From positions 1,384,001-1,448,000 of the forward strand of contig JANTUC010000012.1 in assembly GCA_026873275.1 (NCBI GenBank): 64,000 bases of DNA. Reading direction: 5' to 3'. Below, piece by piece: positions 1 to 10,512 of this stretch. The notes beneath the pieces are model-generated. The model did not search any database, had not been told where the DNA came from, and was given only the letters and a program-made list of their open reading frames with translations. Origin of the DNA: Pseudopithomyces maydicus. Lineage: Eukaryota > Ascomycota > Dothideomycetes > Pleosporales > Didymosphaeriaceae. Position 1 is the first letter of the stretch, and each line of letters begins with the position of its first letter. The translations under genes were made by a program, and so were the position numbers.

Positions 1-146
1 GCGATGCCGACGTGCTGTATGATCTCAAGCAGATGCTGGCGAACAGCGAGAAGAGTAAGGTTCCTGAGGATCTAAGGAAGCATGAGGCGGCGCAGCAGAA
101 AGGTGGCAGGGGAAAGAAGCCTGAAGGAAAGGGTTTGCTTGGGTGA
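1..146 (+). CDS. PRP28: PRP28-like DEAD-box splicing helicase, 3' end only
   Basis: The frame opening at base 3 runs 47 codons to a TGA at 144-146 and gives only the extreme C-terminus. It starts DADVLYDLKQML and continues KVPEDLRKHEAAQ, the tail expected of Prp28 (U5-100K/DDX23) orthologues, where a Y-D/E-L-K-Q helix is followed by a P-x-x-L-x-x-H-x-x-A-Q segment. Prp28 is the DEAD-box ATPase that exchanges U1 for U6 at the 5' splice site in the nucleus. The last residues are a Gly/Lys-rich basic tail. The helicase core lies outside the window, so the identification rests on about 30 conserved residues; another DEAD-box protein is possible but less likely. Confidence 0.7.
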   Translation, partial: DADVLYDLKQMLANSEKSKVPEDLRKHEAAQQKGGRGKKPEGKGLLG

Positions 147-567
147 GTTGAGAGATGTGCGTGTGCGAGCGGGGAGGCGCAGTATTAATCGTGCATCGAA
201 GCAGTGTATCTGGAAGAGGACCGACACAGCAAAGCGCTGGGAAGCGCAAGGATTCTATATTTGCATAGGGCTAGTGTGGCACCTTTCGTGCGTACATGCG
301 TGTACGATAGAGGGATACTTCCGCCGCCAGAATATACCCATCAGGACGCTTGGAGTAAACCAAGCAACTCACTGGCTACCGAATGATTGAATCATAGCAG
401 AATTAATGTCCCCGTTTATATATATTTACGTGCACGAAATCCTCCAACTAAACATAAATCCCACCTCATCCCCACTCACCACCTTCCTCGCAAACCCACC
501 AGGCACACACTCATACCAACAACCCCACCTCCACCAACACCTCCTCCTCCATATCACTCCTCTCACA
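147..567. other. intergenic, pyrimidine-rich
   Basis: This is the 3' flank of the PRP28-like gene. Positions about 440-570 are C-rich low-complexity sequence and the short open frames there are compositional. I see no further gene. Confidence 0.5.
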
Positions 568-1480
568 TCATTTATGCGTAATAGTAGTCCGGAACCCTCT
601 GCACATACCAACAATACGACCACGCACAGCGATACACCCCCTCGCCACCCCCTCCCCACCACGCAGCACAATGCGAAAATAACCACGCACAGTGCCAAAA
701 CAGCGCCGAGCGCAATGAAAGATGCTGGAAAAGTAGGGCTGGAAGGAGTGCCAGGTTTGGCATAGGAAGGTGCAGGTGGAGCAGGGGCAGGGGCTGAGGC
801 AGGGGCAGGGAGGGGTGGTGGTGATGGCAGGGTTGCTGAGGTTGGGTTTGGGGAGGGCGTGCTCGGGGGCGGTGCGGTAGGAGGATATGGAGGAGGAGGT
901 GGTGGTGGTGGTGGACCAGGAGGAGGAGGAGGAGAGGTAGGCGGAGTCCTGGGGCGGAGTTAGTATGTGTGTTTGAGGGGTTGTCTTGGTTTCTTATGGA
1001 TTTAAACGGGTGTGTTCTTGCGTTAAAGTTGGAGCATGTAGGGATAGGGAATGCACGGCGCGTACTTAGAGTACAGAAGTAGCCAACTTACCTCGTCGGA
1101 ATCGTAAGATGAGTCATCGTCCGTGATATAGAACGAATCGTCGTCAGATTTGGAGAACTCGGAGTCAGAATTGTAGACGTGGATGGAGTGGTTGGTTTCG
1201 TCCTCGCTGACCCGCTGAATGTGTTAGTAGGTAGGTATAGATGAGAAAATGGGGATGGCAGACTTACGTTGACGGCAACGTAGGAAGACTCGGAGTTGGA
1301 ATTGGAGGAGCGGGAGGAGTGTGAGGATCGAGTGGAAGCATGGTTGGTTATTCGCTTTTTTGAGGGCGTCTTGGATGAGCGCATTTTGGATGCAGGCACC
1401 TTGGAAGAGAGCATTTTGAATGAATATTCGGTATCGCGTATGTCCGTCTCCGATGGTATGTGAAGTTTGATAGGATGCAA
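568..1480 (-). CDS. hypothetical Ser/acidic or Pro-rich protein, uncertain frame
   Basis: I do not recognise this gene. A consistent model has exons 1480-1268, 1214-1092 and 948-568, with introns of 53 and 143 nt that have GTAAG donors and CTAAC-like branch sites (about 238 aa). It begins MHPIKLHIPS, is Ser/Arg-rich, then strongly acidic (DDDSSYDSDE), then Ser/Thr-rich with Cys clusters. The same DNA read without removing the first intron gives a Thr/Pro-rich protein with long proline runs and a hydrophobic segment (FIALGAVLALCVVIFALCCV) that looks like a membrane span. Both frames are open over much of exon 3. Because C-run errors occur elsewhere in this sequence, I cannot decide which frame is real. 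Function unknown. Confidence 0.35.
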
Positions 1481-1960
1481 GGTAAAAAGCGAAAAGAAGA
1501 CTATTAAGAAATAAATGGTTAAGCCGCATTTGGGGGTAATATGTGTTGTTGAGGGCTTAAGTGCGAATAATGGTACTAGTGGACCTTAGGATGGATGTTG
1601 AGCGCCTGTCCAGGACGCCAACCTTGGTTGCAAAGTTCCCCGTTATAGTGGTTCGTGGCTTGGATAATTTCTTTCCGCAGCAATTATACTATGAACTGGT
1701 TTTTATTTTAATAGTAATAGTATTACAAAACTAACGCATCTGTAATATATACACTGTATAGCCGTAACCACCGTTATAGAATCCGTTGCTTGGAGGCCGA
1801 CCGTAGTTGTATTAATATGATATTTCAGTAAGCTCAGAATTCTATATAGATTCAGAAAAACGACTCAGTGACTTTCTTGCTTTTCTCTGTTCTATATTTA
1901 TACTGTAGAACATAGTAGTAGAGATACACAACATCTTCTTCAAAATTAGATCTGAGTACA
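1481..1960. other. AT-rich intergenic stretch
   Basis: From about 1680 to 1950 the composition becomes markedly AT-rich with many stop codons in all frames. This borders the decayed metalloprotease gene and could be an old point-mutated (RIP-like) or simply unconstrained segment. No coding signal is seen. Confidence 0.4.
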
Positions 1961-1964
1961 GGCG

Positions 1965-3140
1965 GTGAACAGGGTGATGTTAATTAAGCCTTGGCTTCGG
2001 CGAAGCGGATTCAAGAACATGGACGACGAACGTGAGAAGACCATCATCCCGTTCTGTTTCGTCGACGAAAGATCGTATGAGAAGCTACATTGCAAGGTCA
2101 CCAGTGCGCTTGAATTATGGCGTCATGCCCTGGGTCGTACTGGTGGTAAGAACCATGACAAATAGTGTACCGAAAACGGACACAGTCTCACCTTCCTAAC
2201 GCATACACACTCCGAGGTACATGGTATAAATCTATGGTGCTGCACAAGCGACACATACGGCGAAGAGACAAGGAACTACATGCAGAGAAGGACTTGCAAC
2301 GCGTATGGAAATCGGGGCTGTACTCAGACGAAACTTTGGCTATCCATTGGTTAGACGACACTAAATCGAGAGGCTCTAGTTACGGCAGCATAGGTTGAGT
2401 GGAAGACACAGAGGAAGGTAGAAATTGGATGCGACTTGCGGAGGGTTCACAGCCACATGAGGTGGCATAGAAGCTCGGACATGGCGAGCTCGGACATGGC
2501 GAGTTTCTTCCACTTATACATTGCGCTTATTATCTGCTAACAACCCATAGTTTTCGGTATGGTCCAACACCAGCGATGGAACTGAGACGAGTACGTGTAA
2601 TTTCGTTGCGACGACCTCGCTTACATAGATGAATACGTTGAGCTGGCAGTGAAAGAGAAAGAAGGTCAATGGTGGAATAACCTATGCAACGACTACTAGA
2701 AATCTTCTGAGTTAGGAGCACCGAGTATATAGCAGATCAAAGACGAGGGGCTCAACAAAGACGAGGGGCTCAACAAAGACGAGGGGCTCAACAAAGACGC
2801 AAAGCCACAGCAAGATGGACCAAGCGGCTTTAATTACAATTCAATCATGCTCAATTCGTCGTTTAAGGGGCTCAATTTCTGGCAGCACCACGTCGATATG
2901 GCCCTTGCTGTCCTTCCACAAGTAAAGAAAGGTACAGGAGAGACTTTTATCGATCCGGACGAATGGAAGATACTCGCTGTCTGTCGGCCTTCTGCGAAAG
3001 ATGCTGAATCTATTCGTACGTGGTATTCTTGGGGCCCGCCACCATCGGTCCCATCTCGTCCATCAAGTGGGTATCATGATCTGCTTTCACAACAGCAGGA
3101 CCCACCACCTCGGCCTCTACATCCCATACACGGTTCCTGA
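1965..3140 (+). pseudogene. decayed astacin-like (M12A) metalloprotease
   Basis: Pieces of one protein appear in order but are interrupted by stops and frame changes. Around 2060-2140 is a segment with IPFCF and ALELWRHALG; around 2330-2390 is DETLAIHWLDD; at 2435-2470 MRLAEGSQPHEVA runs into a TAG where the zinc-binding HExxHxxGxxH helix should continue (KLGHG follows). At 2557-2680 there are FGMV, DEYV and AYIDEYVEL segments separated by stops, and at 2830-2880 NYNSIM is the Met-turn typical of astacins. Stops seen include 2163-2165, 2396-2398 and 2468-2470. The family consists of secreted zinc endopeptidases. A 15-bp direct duplication (2472-2501) doubles the LGHGE-coding bases inside the active-site region, and an 18-bp tandem repeat lies at 2739-2799. 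The order of blocks is seen; the family call is from motif memory. Confidence 0.6.
2739..2799 (+). repeat. 18-bp tandem repeat, three copies plus a partial
   Basis: The unit aaagacgaggggctcaac occurs three times (2739-2756, 2757-2774, 2775-2792) and a fourth starts but diverges after seven bases. The length is a multiple of three and in the metalloprotease frame each unit reads KDEGLN, so the array would have been an in-frame coding repeat just before the Met-turn block. Confidence 0.9.
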
Positions 3141-4583
3141 TGGTCGGATCATACCACGTATGCATACATAGAGGAGAGAGTACGAATCTTTGGATGGACT
3201 TGGCTGGGGGCACCTTATTTAGTGGATTATCGGTGATACCTTGTTTTCAAATCTATGCGCCCTTTTCTAACTGCAAAGGCCTTGACATGGTTTCTTTCCC
3301 ACCGTTCCACCTCGTGAATACGATATTATAATTAGGATGAATAGTCATGAGTTCACCATTGATCTCCACAAATTAGACTGACAGATGCTAGCGTGCTAGC
3401 ACGTGGCATTCAGGAGTAGAACAATCACCGATTAATGAAGCCCCTGTCTGATGTCTTCCATGGGTGACGCCTCGATGCATGCGACAGCTGGCGTAACGCG
3501 CCCCAAAGCCACGCATTGACTTCAGCCACCCACTGCTGTCAGAGCGTCGTTCAAGAGCAGGGAGTATGTCTGGCCGTTGGCGTGAAGTCGTTTCATCGAT
3601 GTCATTCGGCAGGATCTGATAATTGCCTCGTGCTGATGCGACGTTGTCTGACTAGTAGAGTTTAGTCTAGTCTGTAGTCTCCTAGCACAGATCGTCGAAA
3701 GTGGACCACGAGTCAAGCGACTGCAGCCATATTCGGTCTCCAAACAGATCAGAATTTCAGCACAACCATGGAACACAATTTTTGAGTGTCTGGCAAGGAC
3801 AAACTGTTCACACGGAGTGCGCATTCGCGGACTTCGTTTGCTTGCGGCCAAGTCGCAGCCGGTGCTTCAGGTTCCGTCGCCATGTGGAGCAGAATAGTTT
3901 CAATTAAGCTTTGACGCCGATCAACACGTGTCGCCGTATTTGTCCCGCCAGCCTGGTATTCTGCACGTTATTATGAAAGCCACTCAAAGAATAGAGCGTT
4001 AGGGCCCAAAGCAACGCCTAGATTGAACTAGAGATCAGATCCACCCTTCATTTACGACGCCTTCTACGATTGATGGATCGGAGCGTTCCGCCCAACCATG
4101 CCCCATCGCACTCCATGCCCCAGGTGATCTTTTGACCCTTACGGAATGGGGTACCTCCGAAGAAGCGGCACACGGACTTGATCTCCTCGACCCGCAAACG
4201 CCAGACCTACCTGGGGGAACATTCTATCGATTGCTCAAACAAAATTTCTTTCCTACTCTCTCTGACGACCCTCTCAGAGGCGCTGGAGCGTCTTCCAAAT
4301 ACCTCGACGCGAGTTTCGGACGCGCTCAATGCCTAGAGACGACAAGGCGATCAAAGTTTATTTCACGTATATTCTGTGACTGGGCGAGTGTCATGGTAAC
4401 GGTTTTCTGGTTGGGTCTCGAATAAGTGTCGTCGATCGACAAGCACGCTCTGCTTTGGTTTAGTCAAATCAACAATTGGGCCGAGACAGTTGGAACGATA
4501 CGAAATTTGGGCAGCTATTATTGCTGGTGTCTTTATTTTCAGCCACATTGCTTTCGGACCCATGCGTCCGCAATTAGACAGAA
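3141..4583. other. region without a supported gene
   Basis: Short open frames occur on both strands (for example 3522-3851 minus and 4132-4425 plus) but none shows a recognisable domain, splice pattern or codon bias. A small near-palindromic sequence with GCTAGC twice sits near 3388-3402. The right part presumably contains the promoter of the receptor-like gene that starts at 4584. Confidence 0.4.
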
Positions 4584-5874
4584 ATGGGTTATCATCCGCT
4601 TCTATACTCGCGGCAAAGCTTCTCAGTTCCTCATGTAGGTCCAACGGTGTACTTTGCACTCATGCACAAACTAATTGTCAAATCTTTACAGCCGCCTGAT
4701 ATCGGATCGGACCCGCCTCTAATTCTATTCCAAGAATCGCGAGCACCAGAGATTCTAGCCGGAAACTCTTGTCTTCAGCTTGTAGGAACATTGTTCTTTA
4801 TTGCACGAGCATATTCTCGGATTGGTATTACCAAGTCATGGAAATTGGAAGATACGCTGCTTACCATCGCATGGGTAAGTTATTAGATATGAGAAGAAAG
4901 TAATTCCCTAGATTGCTAACATGTGGAAGTTGATGGCTACTGCGTATACCATATGCCAATACGGTCAAGTCGCTCATGGTGCTGGTCACCACCTCCGAGA
5001 TGTCATCCAAAACAATCCCCACGACCCCATTGATAGCCAGAAATGGGCATACGCCGCGAACTTAATCCTCTTACCCGCACTCGCCTTGCCAAAACTCAGC
5101 ATATGCTTCGCATACTCACGCATTTTTGCCGAAGGCCTCCTCGACCGACGCATCATCCAAAGCCTAATCGTCCTCATCGCCATCCCAAACATCCCCTTCT
5201 TCTTCCTCAACGTCTTCCAATGCAACCCCATCCACGTATACTGGACCGAAGGCCGCCCCGCCGAAAAATGCCACGTCGCCCACTTCAGCACCTTCTACGT
5301 CCACGGCGGCATCAATGTCTTTGTCGACATCGCCCTCATGATCATCGTTCTCCCGCGCATCCTCGAGCTCCACGTCAGCGCGCGCCAACGCTGGGCCCTC
5401 ATCTCCATCGTGGGCCTTGGCTCGCTCGCCGCCATCGCCGGCATCATCCGCATGACGCGCGTCACCATCACCCTGACGAACCCGAATTTCGACCCCATCT
5501 GGGACGCCTACGACATCTCGATATGGAATGCCACGGAGGTCTACGTCAGCTTGATATGCGCTGCTGCGCCGGGTGTCAAGCCATTGGTGTCGCTGCTGCT
5601 GCCGAAGATCCTGGGGACGTCGCTGAATAGCCAGACTCTGGTTGCGACGGAGGAGGGACGGAATCCGGGGTTTGATTTAAAGTCGAAGAGGAGGGCGACG
5701 ATTGGGAGTGCGAGGACGAGGAAGAAGACGCAGGATGGGGTTTTGGATGAGGATGATGGGCCGTATTTGGAGATGGGGAGAGGGGTGGATAGAGAGTCGG
5801 TGGAGTTGAGAGATATGGATCCTGGGAGGAGGAAAATGTCGAGTGTATTCAACTTGCGGTCTGATTATCGTTAA
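4584..5874 (+). CDS. fungal rhodopsin-domain (PTH11-like) integral membrane protein
   Basis: Three exons fit: 4584-4634, 4692-4874 and 4930-5874, separated by introns of 57 and 55 nt (donors GTAGGT and GTAAGT), giving about 392 aa. Joining exons 2 and 3 yields LEDTLLTIAW followed by LMATAYTICQYGQVAHGAG, the usual junction in the fungal rhodopsin-like family (seven-span plasma-membrane proteins related to PTH11-type receptors). Hydrophobic segments follow through ISIVGLGSLAAIAGIIRMTR and VSLICAAAPGVKPL; the C-terminal 90 residues are a charged cytoplasmic tail. The first short exon is the least certain, because intron 1 is in frame and could be retained. Ligand unknown; a role in surface or nutrient sensing is inference from the family. 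Confidence 0.85.
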
Positions 5875-6307
5875 AACTCAATACTAATAATGTTAAATAT
5901 CACTTTTGTGGTAGTGTGAGAACTGATCGTGATATCTATTGGCGTAAGGTTAGTATTACCGTATACAGTTGAGCAACAATTAAGGTGAAGGACAAGATAA
6001 ATAGTTTTGCACACAACCTTATTGGTTCGCTCGTCAATTGAAGTAGTGGGATGTTACATGTTTGTTACTATTTTACCTGCATCGATAGGTATATATACAT
6101 GTTACGTGTGCCTACACAGCTCTACCAAACTGCGCGGGAGATTCATACTTTCCAATAAAACAAACATTGTACGAACCGAGAGTACTGAAGCCTCGTCCTG
6201 AGCATGAAGAAGATGATGTGAGCGATGAATCTGCCTTAAATCCAACAGAGGACATGTGGATGGAAACACACTTTGTTTCCGTTTCCATAGTCCAAATCTC
6301 ATCCACA
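5875..6307. other. convergent 3' intergenic region
   Basis: This lies between the 3' ends of two convergent genes. It is AT-rich with no coding signal; overlapping 3' UTRs are likely. Confidence 0.5.
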
Positions 6308-6967
6308 TCAATCCAGAGACTTCATGCGGTACTCGATGACCATCTCCAGCATCTTAGAGAAATAGATACAATTACTGCGCAATCTTTCTAGCTCCTTCGC
6401 CATCGACGTCTCGATCCGTGACTTCTTCTCGAGCAGGTTCTTCAGGCGAGCCATCATGGCATCATGGTCTTCAGATCTAGAACTGTATCAGCTTGCTTGA
6501 ACGTCACAAACCGCACTGAGAGACTCTACGCTCTAGCTTCGCGCTCATCAAAGTACGAGTTGATGGCCGCCTTCGCCTCAGCGTGGTCTGCTTCGTATGC
6601 TTTGTGAACCTCAAGCTTTCGAGCCGCGTCGCGCTCTCTTCGCTGGGAAGTGTTAAAATGAAAATACTTTGGTTATAGGGCTGCCATTTGGAGGGAAAAC
6701 AAGTACATTCGCTTGCATTTCTCCCAGCTTTTCCTGGACATTATTCGTTAGGCCTTGGGTACCGTCTTGGGAGGCCTCCATTGTGACGCTCTCGGTTTCG
6801 GCGCCGACATCGGCACTATCAATTTCCATGCCATCAGGTGAGTTGTAGTCAGCTGTTTCATGCTGATCAATGCTACTGTGGACTTGGCGTGTGCCGCGAC
6901 GAGGAGTGACTTGGAAGGTGTTGCTATAGGAATCTTTGGCGTCAAGTGAACCCAGTTTTTTCGGCAT
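6308..6967 (-). CDS. small coiled-coil protein, unknown function
   Basis: The model is exons 6967-6707, 6642-6530 and 6482-6308, with introns of 64 and 47 nt, giving 182 aa. The splice sites are GTACTT/CCAG and GTAGAG/ACAG, and all three exons stay in frame. The N-terminal half (MPKKLGSLDAKD onward) is polar and probably disordered; the C-terminal half is rich in charged heptads (RRERDAARKLEVHKAYEADH, then RLKNLLEKKSRIETSMAKEL), a predicted coiled coil ending EMVIEYRMKSLD. I do not recognise the family; small kinetochore or scaffold subunits have this shape, but nothing specific supports that here. It is transcribed away from the eIF3m gene, with starts about 400 bp apart. Confidence 0.7.
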
Positions 6968-7370
6968 TGCGAGACAATGTAATATAGTTGATGGGCGATG
7001 TTATGTACGGTATTGCGCTTCTTCAGGTAAATGAAGACCGGGTGTTCTTGGCCTGTATCACTGCAGGGAACAGCTGTGAAGACAATTTTTAGACCTGTGC
7101 GTCAGTGGAGTAGGTTTAGTTATGATCAGCTTCTGGCTGTGCTCAATGTCGAGATGTACTGCCAGTGGATTTGGCAGTAGATGATACATGATGAAGTTGG
7201 GACGCGCCAGTCGGAGGAAAGAGCCCCGCACCACGTGACCTTGAATTTTGAAATCTTGGCAACGCACACCGACGGCGGCAAGCGCTCTTCAACGAAGCCC
7301 ACGACAACGCGCGTACCGTGATACCCCTCCGTTCACATCCTCGAGGCATATTCCCACGTGATCGCCCAAT

Positions 7371-8737
7371 ATGCCCGGCCCTGCGACTACCCTCCTCATC
7401 GAAGGCACCTTCGAGGAGCTTGCCGACGAGCTCGCACAGTACATCGACAGCCTCAAAAAATCCCAGGGCGACGAGAGCTCCGCAGTCCAGTCGGCAACCG
7501 CAGATCTCTTGAAGGAGAAGAAGAAGGATGAGGTGCTCAAGCAGCTCGTCATGGGCAGCCAGGCTCTTAACCAGGCACCGGAGAAGGGTATGGAGTCATA
7601 AGGAGAAGTTGAAGACCAGAAGGCTAACATCATAGCGCAGAGTTCATAGCCGCATACAACCTCCTTATCCACCTCGTACGACAGTCGCCGAACCTTTCCA
7701 TGTTCCTTCCCAAGATTTGCGCTCACCTCAGCTCCCCCATCAGCTCCTCGCCTGCGAACGGTGGCGGTCTTGCTCTGTCCGTACTCAGCACAGTGTTCAA
7801 CACGATTCCCAACGAGAACTCCGAACTGCGGTTCCACGTCCTCCTTACCATATTGCGCGTCATCCGTGCGACATCGAACTTTGAGACTCTCCGACCACAG
7901 CTTAAGCAGTTGGACGCATGGCTCGAGGACTGGGAGACAGAGGAGGCAGAGGACCGCAAGCTGTACCTCGCAGTGAGCGACGTAGCAGCCGAGGCAGGCG
8001 AGGACGAGCAGGCGTACACATACCTCCTCCGTGCCCTCCGGACGTTCAACGCCGACCAGGTCTCCTCGCAGGAAGCCCGCGAGCTGTCCATCCGCGCTCT
8101 CAAGTCCGCCCTTACCCACCCTAGCCACTACGACTTCCAGGACCTTACCGATCTCGACTCGGTCCAGGCCCTCCGCAACTCCGAACCCGTATACTTCCAG
8201 CTCCTCGAGATCTTCAACTCGGAGCTGCTGGACGACTTCAACGACTTCAAGGATGAGCACGACGGTTGGATCGAGGAGGTCGGTCTCGACGGCCAGGCGC
8301 TGAACCGCAAGATGCGACTCCTCACTCTCGCCTCAATAGCCGCTTCTGCAGCGCAGACGCGCGAACTTCCCTATGCACAGATTGCCAAGTCGCTGCAGGT
8401 CCCGTCCGAGGATGTCGAGATGTGGGTCATCGACGTGATCCGTGCCGGTCTCGTAGAGGGCAAGCTCAGCCAGCTTAAGCAGACGTTCCTCATCCACAGG
8501 TCAACATACCGCGTGTTCGGCGAGAAGCAGTGGCGGGAGGTCTCATCAAGGCTGGACATGTGGCGGAGCGGCCTGGAGTCTGTCCTGCAGGTTGTCCAGC
8601 AAGAGAAGGCGAGGTTTGCACAGGAGAAGGAGGACGAGCAGAACAGGATGGAGCAGAAGCTCGAGCAGGCGAACAGGGGCGGTAACCGGGGTGGAAAGGG
8701 AAAGCCCAGGGCTATGATTGACGACGAGATGGACTAG
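7371..8737 (+). CDS. eIF3m: eukaryotic translation initiation factor 3 subunit M (PCI domain)
   Basis: The exons are 7371-7587 and 7641-8737 with one 53-nt intron (GTATGG donor, CGCAG acceptor), giving 437 aa. The N-terminus (MPGPATTLLIEGTFEELADE) and the helical repeat region (FIAAYNLLIHLVRQ, LRFHVLLTILRVIRAT) match eIF3m/COP9-like PCI proteins. The PCI domain covers roughly residues 230-385 (LRLLTLASIAAS-type helices and the winged-helix segment YAQIAKSLQVPSEDVEMWVI). The C-terminal tail is rich in Glu, Gln, Arg and Gly. It is a cytosolic subunit of the eIF3 complex that brings mRNA to the 40S ribosome. Length matches fungal eIF3m (about 440-460 aa). The gene is intact, with strong GC3 bias as expected of a highly expressed gene. 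Confidence 0.95.
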
Positions 8738-8994
8738 ATGAGCGAGGCATTGTGGTGTTCTGGTTTACTTGTGTGTTCCTTCGTCAAAAGGGTAGGGTTG
8801 AAAGCGATTGCATCAGAGAGGCTTTCTGGGTTAATGGCCGGATTCGCAGCCAGGGTGCTGCATGATAGATATGCAATACAGACTTCAAACTTCGAGCTTC
8901 ATGAAAATGGTCCAATGGGTGGAAGCTGATCAAACGATTTATACTGTGTTCCTTCTAATTATCTAGGTTTACGCCACGGCTACATTGTTCTCGA

Positions 8995-9721
8995 CTATGC
9001 GTCAGTCTGGACGAACTTCAACGTGATCGGCTCAATGCCCCACTCCTTCAACCTGGCCTGTACATCCTGGTAGACCTCGTCGAGGGTCTGCGTAGCATTG
9101 ACCTTGACGACACGCTTCTGACCCTCGAACTCGTCGACCACAGGCATGCTGGTTTCGACGAAGGTGCGGAATCGCTTCTTGATCGATTCGATGTTGTCAT
9201 CCGCACGACCAGAGGTCTTGCCACGGTTGAGGAGACGCTCCAGCATGACGTCCTCGGGAGCATCGAAGAAGAGGGTGAACTTGGAGGGAACGACAGAGCG
9301 CTCGAAGGCATGGGCTTGATCGAGCTTGCGAGGGAAGCCTTTGCATACAATTAGCTTTTACGTAGACTAGATCATCGTATGAATACGTACCATCGATCAA
9401 GAAGGTGCTCTTCTTCTCCTCCTCCATCGCCTTCTTCATAGCATTCTCCAACAAGGTAATCGTAACCTCCATCGGCACAATAGTCCCCTCCTTAATGTAC
9501 GTCTTGATCATCTCCCCGAAATCACTCCCCGGCCTATCCTGCTCCTCACGCAGCAGATCCCCAGCACTCAAATGCTTGAACCCATAATCCGACACCAACT
9601 TGCTGCACTGCGTGCCCTTGCCCGCACCCGGCCCACCCAGCACAAATATAACCGTGACATTATCCGTCGACCACAGCGGCGAAGTGCGCGTGGTGGCGCC
9701 GAGGTTCTTAATGGCGGGCAT
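8995..9721 (-). CDS. URA6: uridylate (UMP/CMP) kinase
   Basis: The exons are 9721-9391 and 9338-8995 with a 52-nt intron (GTACGT donor, GCAAAG acceptor); 224 aa. The P-loop is GGPGAGKGTQC at about residues 28-38, followed by the NMP-binding segment (HLSAGDLLREEQDRPGS) and the core FLIDG that joins across the intron to FPRKLDQAHAF. The LID region contains RGKTSGRADDN. This adenylate-kinase-superfamily enzyme phosphorylates UMP (and CMP or AMP) with ATP in pyrimidine nucleotide synthesis, in cytosol and nucleus. Length fits yeast Ura6 (204 aa) with a slightly longer N-terminus. No defects are seen. Confidence 0.95.
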
Positions 9722-9749
9722 CCTGTCTATCTATCTCGAGTGCGAACGT

Positions 9750-10049
9750 CTAGGGGCGACTAGGCGAGTGTCCTGCAACGGGGCCCTTGGATTGGTACTG
9801 GTCTTTACGCTGGTCGACGATCTTCTTGAACATAAAACTGCCTGCGCAGAAAATGAAGACGATTGGCCAGACCTTGAGGGGGGACTTTGAGGGCGGCGAG
9901 GTGGTGTGGACAGGGGGTTCGTTGGGGCCTGTGGGCTCGCCGGGCTGGCGGAGGCGGGAGGCGGCTTTGGAGGTTGTGGTGAAGGTGCGGGGGGTGGAGC
10001 GGAGGAGGGCGGTGCTGCGAGAAAGGATGGTGCGGGTTGGGAAAGGCAT
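9750..10049 (-). CDS. small predicted mitochondrial membrane protein
   Basis: This 99-aa single-exon gene has an N-terminus (MPFPTRTILSRSTALLRSTP) that is rich in Arg, Ser and Thr without acids, a typical mitochondrial presequence. After a Pro-rich linker comes one hydrophobic helix (VWPIVFIFCAGSFMFKKIVD, residues about 60-79) and a short polar tail. The architecture suggests an inner- or outer-membrane single-span protein of the organelle. I cannot assign a family; small respiratory-assembly factors look like this. It starts about 460 bp from the oppositely oriented gene at 10513 and ends 29 bp from the URA6 start codon. Confidence 0.7.
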   Translation of the reverse strand: MPFPTRTILSRSTALLRSTPRTFTTTSKAASRLRQPGEPTGPNEPPVHTTSPPSKSPLKVWPIVFIFCAGSFMFKKIVDQRKDQYQSKGPVAGHSPSRP

Positions 10050-10512
10050 GGTGAGGTTGCTGGGGTATGACGGTGGGGGGTAGCTTGTGTATGCAAAATG
10101 GGCGTTGGTTAGGACTAGCAGGGGTTAGCGCGAAGGGATGGTGCATGGGCGTGCAGTCGCGGCGCCTCGTGCGTTCACCCACACATGCACTTCTCACTAT
10201 CACTATAAGCACGCTTACTTTATGAGAGTGACCACTCTGCTGGGAACAGCAAATTGAATCATAGTGTAGAGAATTCGAGATCTGCTTGATCATATCACTT
10301 GCTAACCTCTCAGCGGCTAACCCAACGCTCTTGCTCTATCATATATAGGTAGCAGGCACCACCCAGATTCTCACACAATTTTGCCTTCACCTCGTAGCAA
10401 ACGTCTCTTTGACGGCTGCCTGATCTCTTTCCACCCCGCCATCCCAAGAGCTTGCTTACTTTGACTTTGTACGCCCGACCTCTCCGCCACTCATCCACTC
10501 TTCTAGGTCGAC
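10050..10512. other. divergent promoter region
   Basis: About 460 bp separate the start codons of the mitochondrial protein gene (minus) and the 2EXR-like gene (plus). No open frame here is convincing; it presumably holds both promoters. Confidence 0.5.

Noticed and set aside
7289..8260. 323-codon open frame on the minus strand
   Set aside because: It lies wholly antisense to the well-conserved eIF3m gene and has no domain; codon bias of the plus-strand gene explains its length.
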